From a virus, in IMG/VR virus record IMGVR_UViG_3300006793_000015, positions 50,470-114,469 of that record: a stretch of 64,000 nucleotides of DNA. One strand, written 5' to 3'. Position numbers and translations under genes: made by a program. Positions 58,520 to 64,000 of the stretch are shown piece by piece. The notes beneath the pieces were generated by a model. That model ran no database searches. It saw nothing but the letters and a program-made list of their open reading frames with translations, and was not told the DNA's origin. The stretch's first letter is position 1; every line of letters starts with the position of its first letter.

Positions 58520-59011
58520 ATGACAAAGAAACTAGAGGAACTTTTTGATTTAGCACAACCAGAACCAGAAGAGCCGCCATCGGACTTTAAACCGGCTGAC
58601 GCTAATAAATTAAAAACAGTATTGAATGATGTAGACAAAATAGACAGTGCTTTACCACTTGTTAGAGATTTAGAATCAAATGACACGGAAATGGATACCA
58701 TCGCTGAAAAGTCTATGTCAACATTCAATGATCTTATGGATTTAGGTATGAATGTAGAAGCACGATACGCAGGTAAGATATTTGAAGTAGCAGGAACAAT
58801 GATGAAAAACGCTATCGACGCTAGATCAGCAAAGGTAGACAAGAAATTACGTATGGTTGAACTACAGATTAAAAAACAACGAGTAGATCAACAAGAGCAA
58901 AGCGCCGGCGGCCCACTAGAAATAGAGGCAGAGGCAACTATCGTAGCGGATCGCAACGAATTAATTAGGCAAATTTTAGACAAAGGCAAAGACAACGCGG
59001 ATAAAAAATAG
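58520..59011 (+). CDS. gp16: small terminase subunit gp16
   Basis: A 163-residue small terminase. I start it at 58520 (MTKKLEELFDL), not at the in-frame ATG at 58487 inside the previous gene: the late box ends 5 nt before 58520. Family-typical helical segments: EKSMSTFNDLMDLGMNVEAR, YAGKIFEVAGTMMKNAIDAR and SAKVDKKLRMVELQIKKQRV. T4 gp16 is 164 residues, the same size. It forms a ring that regulates gp17 and binds DNA at packaging initiation. It is separated from gp17 by three virion-type genes, unlike T4 where the two are adjacent. Confidence 0.93.
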   Translation: MTKKLEELFDLAQPEPEEPPSDFKPADANKLKTVLNDVDKIDSALPLVRDLESNDTEMDTIAEKSMSTFNDLMDLGMNVEARYAGKIFEVAGTMMKNAIDARSAKVDKKLRMVELQIKKQRVDQQEQSAGGPLEIEAEATIVADRNELIRQILDKGKDNADKK

Positions 59012-59020
59012 CATAATTAA

Positions 59021-59027
59021 ATAAATA
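59021..59027 (+). promoter_or_regulatory. late promoter box ATAAATA before the 200-aa gene
   Basis: TTAAATAAATAAG holds two overlapping boxes, ending 27 nt before the ATG at 59055. Confidence 0.5.
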
Positions 59028-59054
59028 AGTAATATAACTTAAAAGAGTACCCTT

Positions 59055-59657
59055 ATGAAAAGTTTAAAACAATACATTACAGAAGCAAAAACAGATTATC
59101 CTTTTAGATTAAAGTTTGCTGTAGAGATTACAGATGAGCATTTAGATCGTTTAGAAGGCGCATTGGATAGATACAACGTTAAGAGTGTATCTAAATCAAG
59201 CAAAACAATAATGCAAAAGCATCCAATGGATTTTGGTAATTTACCAGCAAGTGAAGTATACATTGTAGATCTAGTGCTAGAGTATCCAACTACTCCAGAT
59301 ATTTTACAAAATTATATTTCAGGAATGCTAGGCATACCAGAAAGCCACATTGTTGTACGTAGTCCTAACCATCCCGAAGAAGTTCAAAACGACAAGGACC
59401 AAAAGGAACTAGACGACGCAGACCCAGATGCAAAACCAGAATCACTTTTAGATGGCGATTATCCAGAGAGTGAAGATGATTTACCTGCTGGGCAAGAATA
59501 CACAGATAAGATGCTTGCTGACGAAGATGAAAAACGCAAAGGTAGATTATTTGATATGGTCAACTTTGCTAAAGATCCAAGTAGTGAAATTGAACACGAA
59601 CCAGATGAGTTTTTAAAAGCACCACAGGGAACAACCTCACCAGTAGGAACAAATTAA
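59055..59657 (+). CDS. hypothetical virion-associated protein with MKSLKQYITEA N-terminus
   Basis: A 200-residue acidic protein. The N-terminus MKSLKQYITEAKTD is a helical opening repeatedly seen in marine phage virion proteins, followed by LKFAVEITDEHLDRLEGALD (a ferredoxin-like beta-alpha-beta pattern) and NYISGMLGIPESHIVVRSPN. The C-terminal half is acidic and Asp-rich (ELDDADPDAKPESLLDGDYP). It lies between gp16 and a larger acidic gene, 1 nt apart from it. A head or core-associated role is inferred from location and the N-terminal motif. Confidence 0.55.
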   Translation: MKSLKQYITEAKTDYPFRLKFAVEITDEHLDRLEGALDRYNVKSVSKSSKTIMQKHPMDFGNLPASEVYIVDLVLEYPTTPDILQNYISGMLGIPESHIVVRSPNHPEEVQNDKDQKELDDADPDAKPESLLDGDYPESEDDLPAGQEYTDKMLADEDEKRKGRLFDMVNFAKDPSSEIEHEPDEFLKAPQGTTSPVGTN

Positions 59658-59658
59658 A

Positions 59659-60726
59659 ATGGACACAAAATATAATTTAAATATTACAACATCTGGAGAA
59701 GGCGGCGATAATGCCACAACATCAATCACTACTACAGATGCTAATAAACTAGCAGATTTATTAAAACTAGCAGGTATGTCACAAGCACATCCTGTAGCAC
59801 TAAACGTAAGCCCAGACGAAGAGCACGACATGCCCTGCTCAACTTGTGGAGAATCTCCATGTGGTTGCGGTATGAGTGAAGGCGAAAGTTGGGACAATGA
59901 GCCAGAAACATTTATTCACTCACCAGAAGAAGTTTTTAAAGTAGGTGATGACTTACATAAGGTAAAGAAAAGCCATGCACCAGTTGCTGGCGGCGATAAT
60001 CCAATGGCATTGGAATCTGTAGAAGATAAACTACGTGGTATGTACTCAGAATATATTGCTGAGCATCATGAAAAAGATGAAGATGGTAACGTCATTGAAC
60101 ACCCAATTAAAAAAGAAGATGACCAGGTAGATGAGGCAATTAGGTTCGTACCTCGCAGTAAAGCTGAAAAATTTGATTTGATGATGAAAAGACGTTCCTC
60201 TGAAAAAGAAGAAAGAGCAATTAATACAGAAAAGTCCAAAAGAGATACTGCAAAATCTGCAGGATATGATGCAGTCGTTGCTGGTAAAGACATCGGCGGC
60301 ATTGCAAAAGAAGAAACGGAAACAAATACGGATATAAACGATATTAGAAAACTTGCTGGTCTTAAAGAACAACCAGAACTACCAAGAATGACCAATGATC
60401 AATATAAAGAGCTTGCTGGTCATATTGATCAAATTGACCCGACTTATGCTGATTATGAAACAAGTTTTACTTTGGGCAATTTATATTCTGCATTAAATGA
60501 TGGTTATTACGGCGAAATCACCGATAAAGAGGATGGAGAGTTTAACGCCTTAGTTAATGAATATAATGATTTAATTGTAAAGGCAGCAAAACAGCAAGGC
60601 GTAAAAGTACCAACTAATTTCGATTACGATGGTGTTAATATTCCAAATGATATCCAACGTGAGATGGAAACTGTTATAGCTAAAATGAAGGCAGTATTTA
60701 TTGACAAGCGGTCGTGGACAGTTTAG
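59659..60726 (+). CDS. hypothetical acidic virion-associated protein
   Basis: A 355-residue protein, Glu/Asp/Lys-rich. A small cysteine cluster occurs in MPCSTCGESPCGCG (about residues 58-72), possibly binding a metal. Further segments: NDIRKLAGLKEQ (like the DLKKLAGL end of gp22) and a C-terminal helical domain with DYETSFTLGNLYSALNDGYY. Composition and location fit a prohead or packaging accessory protein. It starts 1 nt after the preceding stop, implying coupled translation. I do not recognise a family with confidence. Confidence 0.55.
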   Translation: MDTKYNLNITTSGEGGDNATTSITTTDANKLADLLKLAGMSQAHPVALNVSPDEEHDMPCSTCGESPCGCGMSEGESWDNEPETFIHSPEEVFKVGDDLHKVKKSHAPVAGGDNPMALESVEDKLRGMYSEYIAEHHEKDEDGNVIEHPIKKEDDQVDEAIRFVPRSKAEKFDLMMKRRSSEKEERAINTEKSKRDTAKSAGYDAVVAGKDIGGIAKEETETNTDINDIRKLAGLKEQPELPRMTNDQYKELAGHIDQIDPTYADYETSFTLGNLYSALNDGYYGEITDKEDGEFNALVNEYNDLIVKAAKQQGVKVPTNFDYDGVNIPNDIQREMETVIAKMKAVFIDKRSWTV

Positions 60727-60747
60727 AAAGTAATAAGAAACATAATA

Positions 60748-60900
60748 ATGCTTATTTCCGAAATACTTCTCGAAAAAGCACCTCCGGGTAGAGAGAAGCA
60801 AGTTAAGAAGTTAAAAGATAAAATGTGTGGCGGGAAGGACGACTGTCCCGCCGCATACGCTATTTCTTGGTCACAGCATAACAAAAAGAAAAAGAAATAG
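60748..60900 (+). CDS. 50-aa basic mini-protein, APPGREK family
   Basis: A 50-codon ORF between the acidic gene and gp17. MLISEILLEKAPPGREKQVK, then KLKDKMCGGKDDCPAAYAIS and a lysine-rich end. Very similar short proteins (an EKAPPGREKxVKxLKxK motif) occur in marine T4-like phages near gp17. Two cysteines (C27, C33) might bind a metal. Function unknown. It is too short for ordinary gene prediction, but the family motif and reading frame support it. Confidence 0.7.
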   Translation: MLISEILLEKAPPGREKQVKKLKDKMCGGKDDCPAAYAISWSQHNKKKKK

Positions 60901-60913
60901 CCCTCCATAAACC

Positions 60914-60921
60914 GTTAAATA
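60914..60921 (+). promoter_or_regulatory. late promoter box GTTAAATA, 5 nt before gp17 ATG
   Basis: GTTAAATA-CAGTT-ATG. Confidence 0.55.
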
Positions 60922-60926
60922 CAGTT

Positions 60927-62504
60927 ATGTCCTCACTTGACGGAAACTTAGTAAAAAAAGCACACACCAAAGAATCATACACAGATGAGCAACTCTTAGA
61001 ACTTGCTAAATGTGCTGATCCTGACACTGGTCCTGCTTATTTTTTAGAAAACTATTTTTGGATTCAACACCCACGCAGAGGTAGAATACAATACCATGCG
61101 TATGAATATCAAAAACGTTTACTGGAAAGTTACCACACTCACAGATTTAGCGTTAACTTGATGCCACGGCAAACAGGTAAAACTACTACTGCGGCAGGAT
61201 ACTTGTTATGGTATACTATGTTTGTTCCAGACAGTACAATACTTGTTGCGGCGCACAAGTATGCCGGTTCACAAGAAATTATGCAACGTATACGATATTC
61301 ATACGAAGATGTACCTGATTTTATTCGGCCTGGCGTTTACTCATACAATAAAGGTAGCATAGACTTTGATAATGGTAGTAGAATTGTCAGCACAACTACT
61401 ACAGAAAATACAGGGCGTGGTTTGTCCATCTCACTATTATACTTAGACGAGTTTGCGTTTGTAAAGCCTAACATTGCGAAAGAATTTTGGACATCCATAT
61501 CTCCAACACTAGCAACTGGTGGTGGCGCTATTATTACCTCAACACCAAACAGTGATGAGGATCAGTTTGCTATGATATGGAGAGAAGCAAATAAAACAAT
61601 AGACGAACATGGCAACCAAACAGATTTAGGTCGTAATGGATTTTTTGCGTTTAGAGCATATTGGAATGAACATCCAGATCGTGATGAAAAATGGAGACAA
61701 GAAGAACTTGGACGTATTGGCGCAGAACGCTTTGCCCGCGAGCATGAATGTGAGTTTGTTATTAATGACGAGACACTTATTGATTCAAGAGTTTTAGCAT
61801 CACTACGCCCAAAAGACGTTTTACAAAACCAAGGACAAGTTAGATGGTATAGCAAACCACAAAAAGGACACAATTATTTAATAGCATTAGATCCAAGTTT
61901 AGGAACAGGTGGTGATAACGCCGCCATACAAGTGTTTGAAATACCCACGATGAAACAAGTAGCAGAGTGGATGCATAATAAAACGCCAGTCCAAGGGCAA
62001 ATAAAAATATTAAGAGATATCACACATTACATTTCAGAAGAAATAGGTGCAAAGAATTTAGATGTTCCGCAAATATGGTTTAGTATTGAGAACAATACAC
62101 TGGGTGAAGCCGCACTTGTGGTTATAGACGACTTAGGCGAGGAACAATTTAATGGCGTGTTTCTGTCTGAAACTAAAAAGCACGGAAATGCTAGAAGGTT
62201 TAGAAAAGGATTTAATACCACACATAAGTCAAAATTGCTATCTTGTAGTAGATTAAAGAATCTAATCGAAACAGACAAGATAGAGATTCGCAGTAAAAAT
62301 TTAATATCAGAACTAAAAACATATATAGCGAGAGGGCAAAGTTATGCCGCAAAAGATGGCGAAACAGACGATTTAGTAGCCGCAACACTATTAATAATAC
62401 GAATGAGTTATGAAGTAAGGCAATGGGATACTGGATTATTTGACAGACTAAAAGACGATATAGATTCTGAACAAGATATGCCAATGCCATTTATCATGCT
62501 TTAA
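60927..62504 (+). CDS. gp17: large terminase subunit gp17
   Basis: A 525-residue packaging motor. ATPase: adenine-binding HAYEYQKRLL, Walker A NLMPRQTGKTTTAAG near residue 80, Walker B SLLYLDEFAFV near 175 and the coupling motif ITSTPNSDEDQF. Nuclease: LIALDPSLGTGGDNAAIQVF with the catalytic Asp, IWFSIENNTLGEAALVVIDD and a final GETDDLVAATLL. T4 gp17 is 610 residues; the version here lacks extra N-terminal length. It lies downstream of gp16 and packages headful DNA. Late box ends 5 nt before its ATG. Confidence 0.97.
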   Translation: MSSLDGNLVKKAHTKESYTDEQLLELAKCADPDTGPAYFLENYFWIQHPRRGRIQYHAYEYQKRLLESYHTHRFSVNLMPRQTGKTTTAAGYLLWYTMFVPDSTILVAAHKYAGSQEIMQRIRYSYEDVPDFIRPGVYSYNKGSIDFDNGSRIVSTTTTENTGRGLSISLLYLDEFAFVKPNIAKEFWTSISPTLATGGGAIITSTPNSDEDQFAMIWREANKTIDEHGNQTDLGRNGFFAFRAYWNEHPDRDEKWRQEELGRIGAERFAREHECEFVINDETLIDSRVLASLRPKDVLQNQGQVRWYSKPQKGHNYLIALDPSLGTGGDNAAIQVFEIPTMKQVAEWMHNKTPVQGQIKILRDITHYISEEIGAKNLDVPQIWFSIENNTLGEAALVVIDDLGEEQFNGVFLSETKKHGNARRFRKGFNTTHKSKLLSCSRLKNLIETDKIEIRSKNLISELKTYIARGQSYAAKDGETDDLVAATLLIIRMSYEVRQWDTGLFDRLKDDIDSEQDMPMPFIML

Positions 62505-62505
62505 G

Positions 62506-62513
62506 TATAAATA
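62506..62513 (+). promoter_or_regulatory. late promoter TATAAATA, 5 nt before the 456-aa ATG
   Basis: TATAAATA-CTACA-ATG; perfect consensus, 1 nt after the gp17 stop. Confidence 0.7.
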
Positions 62514-62518
62514 CTACA

Positions 62519-63889
62519 ATGGAAAATATAGAACAAGTTTCAGAAGAACTATTTGATAAACTACGATCAGTGTATTCGACATTGTCGATTGGTGACGCAA
62601 GTGCTACGAAAACACTTGAGCCTAAGGACGCACGTTTCTTTGATTTTGTATATGAAGACAAGGACGGAAACGAGGCAGGCACAGTTACTATTAGTTTAGT
62701 AGATGATAAGTTCAAAGTTTACTATAGTAATGATTTAGTAAACAACTTGGGAGAAAACAAGACAGGTTGGTACAATTTTTTACGTGAAATGAGACAGTTC
62801 TCAAAACGTAGAATGATGACATTTGATGTAAGAGATATTAATAAATCCAACTTAGAAAGAAAAGATTTTGAATTTTTACGTAACCAGCAAAAAGAGTTTA
62901 AGGATAGTGATATGAACGAGTCAAAAATGTACGGTAGCATTAAAAGTAGTTACCAAGATCTAGGCGAAACAGCAAAGATTATTGTAAGACACAAACGCCC
63001 AGTAGATGAAGAAGTAAGGGGATCACGTAGCAGAAACATCAGCAAAATATTTGTTGAAACTTCAAGCGGTGAAAGAACATTACTACCATTTAAAAACTTA
63101 CTAGGTGCAAGAGCAATTGCTAGACACATTAGTGAAGGTGGCAACTTATATGACGATATTGGTCAACACATTGTTGAAAATGTAAACCATTTAGGCCAGT
63201 TAAAAAACTTTGTAGCATACAGTAGACGTAATAACTTAGTAAATGAAAACACATCAGACATTGTAGAAAGTGTGCGTGATGCTTATAACAGTATTAGAAA
63301 TAACTTAACACGCATGTCAACAGTACGTGGATACGGATCATTTGCTGAAAGTTTTGAAGCAACATCAGAAACATTATCTGAAGATGATTTAGACGAAATG
63401 AGAGACTTCTTCACAGTTAAGAAGCAAGACGACGGTGTATTTGAATCACTTCCACTTATTAATAGCATTTACAAAACTGCCATGGAAAACAAAACAAACA
63501 AACTAAACCAAGTTAGAGAGTTTATTGAAAGCGGTGAACTAGTACTGGAGAGTTCAGTTGATACAGACCAATTTGCTCGCTCAGTACAACACAGTGATAC
63601 GAGAGGTTTGGTAAGTGCCGCTCTAGAAGATATTAGCAATCGCATTGTTGATAACGATATTGTTAGAGAGTTTGCACATAAGTTTGCTGGCGCAGAACTT
63701 TCCGAATCAGAGGAAAGTACATTAGCAGTACAACTAGCAAAAAAATATGTAAGCGACTTAGGCCGTATTAACGAAGATGAAGAATACGCCCAACGTGTAA
63801 GACATACTCGTGCAGTAGAAGGCAAGTCATTCAAAGACGAAACAGATCTTGTGGAAGAGTGGGCAGACGAGATTACACAAGGCTACTAA
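62519..63889 (+). CDS. hypothetical virion-associated protein
   Basis: A 456-residue acidic, helical protein. The N-terminal 100 residues (MENIEQVSEELFDKLRSVYS, FFDFVYEDKDGNEAGTVTIS) form a strand-rich unit; GWYNFLREMRQFSKRRMMTF and NESKMYGSIKSSYQDLG follow. TSSGERTLLPFKNLLGARAI ARHISEGG suggests a folded core domain. The C-terminal half is helical with many Glu/Asp. Proteins with this signature occur next to gp17 in marine T4-like phages; function unknown. It starts 5 nt after a perfect late box. Confidence 0.6.
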   Translation: MENIEQVSEELFDKLRSVYSTLSIGDASATKTLEPKDARFFDFVYEDKDGNEAGTVTISLVDDKFKVYYSNDLVNNLGENKTGWYNFLREMRQFSKRRMMTFDVRDINKSNLERKDFEFLRNQQKEFKDSDMNESKMYGSIKSSYQDLGETAKIIVRHKRPVDEEVRGSRSRNISKIFVETSSGERTLLPFKNLLGARAIARHISEGGNLYDDIGQHIVENVNHLGQLKNFVAYSRRNNLVNENTSDIVESVRDAYNSIRNNLTRMSTVRGYGSFAESFEATSETLSEDDLDEMRDFFTVKKQDDGVFESLPLINSIYKTAMENKTNKLNQVREFIESGELVLESSVDTDQFARSVQHSDTRGLVSAALEDISNRIVDNDIVREFAHKFAGAELSESEESTLAVQLAKKYVSDLGRINEDEEYAQRVRHTRAVEGKSFKDETDLVEEWADEITQGY

Positions 63890-63890
63890 A

Positions 63891-64000
63891 ATGCTTTTAG
63901 AAGAACTTTTTCAAGAAGGCTTTAGCAAACTTAATCTTTTTAAAGGTGATATGAAAAAGAGGAGGTTTAAAGAGCCTATATCTAATAAAGACCAGGTCAA
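63891..64000 (+). CDS. partial gene beginning MLLEELFQEG (runs off the right edge)
   Basis: An ATG at 63891, 1 nt after the previous stop, opens a frame that stays open to the window end: MLLEELFQEGFSKLNLFKGD followed by MKKRRFKEPI. The opening resembles the MLISEILLEK and MILLELFGQN starts of two other small proteins in this window. Too short to assign. Confidence 0.45.
   Translation, partial: MLLEELFQEGFSKLNLFKGDMKKRRFKEPISNKDQV

Noticed and set aside
58487-58520. Start of gp16 at the in-frame ATG 58487
   Set aside because: It lies inside the previous gene and would place the late box within the coding region; 58520 has the 5-nt layout seen elsewhere.
1-64000. Prophage integration or insertion-sequence features
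   Set aside because: No integrase, transposase, terminal inverted repeats or att-like duplications were seen; the only mobile-type gene is the HNH ORF.

Overview
The window is a late (virion and DNA-packaging) region of a T4-like contractile-tailed phage. Recognisable T4-type products include portal gp20, prohead protease gp21, scaffold gp22, major capsid gp23, sheath gp18, tube gp19, necks gp13/gp14, sheath stabiliser gp15, head completion gp4, terminases gp16/gp17, baseplate gp6, gp25, gp53, a gp5-type spike, gp26, and the regulatory/recombination trio gp55, gp47, gp46. The DNA is AT-rich. Several virion proteins resemble those of marine T4-like phages such as cyanophages and SAR11 phages (MGRPLNKKYFG protein, APPGREK mini-protein, large multi-module fibres). 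No photosynthesis genes and no confident tRNAs are visible, so the host cannot be named; an aquatic bacterium is an inference.

Layout: (1) 1-11927, minus strand: baseplate block with a large structural protein running off the left edge, then gp6, gp25, a gp5-like spike, a 963-aa hub-like protein, gp53 and a gp48/54-like tube cap. (2) 12008-16355, plus: gp55, gp47, gp46, a 59-aa histone-H1-like protein and a PD-(D/E)XK nuclease, from strong sigma70-like promoters. (3) 16356-16792: a non-coding, hairpin-rich stretch, then an arginyltransferase-like gene. (4) 17499-19104, minus: an unknown CPYAK protein and a gp26-like gene whose 3' extension lies in the -1 frame behind a slippery heptamer. (5) 19178-28425, plus: tape measure, gp20, small protein, two scaffold-type proteins sharing a duplicated N-terminus (one carrying a PcfJ-like domain), gp21, gp22, gp23. 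(6) 28578-42879, plus: virion and fibre genes, including a PKD-domain protein and a 1564-aa repeat fibre. (7) 42876-45983, minus: Nudix hydrolase, gp15, gp14. (8) 46097-48847, plus: unknown protein, gp13, mini membrane peptide, dNMP kinase; then an HNH gene on minus. (9) 49337-64000, plus: gp18, gp19, tube-like protein, gp4, a translationally coupled four-gene cassette with two radical-SAM proteins, gp16, virion proteins, gp17 and further virion genes running off the right edge.

Regulation: T4-type late promoter boxes (TATAAATA and close variants) lie at many gene starts. In eight genes the box ends exactly 5 nt before the start codon, which by T4 promoter geometry predicts leaderless late mRNAs. 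Three TTGACA/TTGACT-N17-TATAAT promoters precede gp55, gp47-gp46 and the 46097 gene, suggesting these are transcribed by unmodified host RNA polymerase before gp55-dependent late transcription. Hairpin terminators separate the scaffold, capsid, fibre and sheath units.

The most notable signals are the probable -1 frameshift fusing gp26 to a gp51-like tail, the uniform 5-nt leaderless promoter layout, the PcfJ-like protein with a scaffold-type targeting N-terminus, the radical-SAM cassette, and the structured RNA candidate at about 16370-16690.
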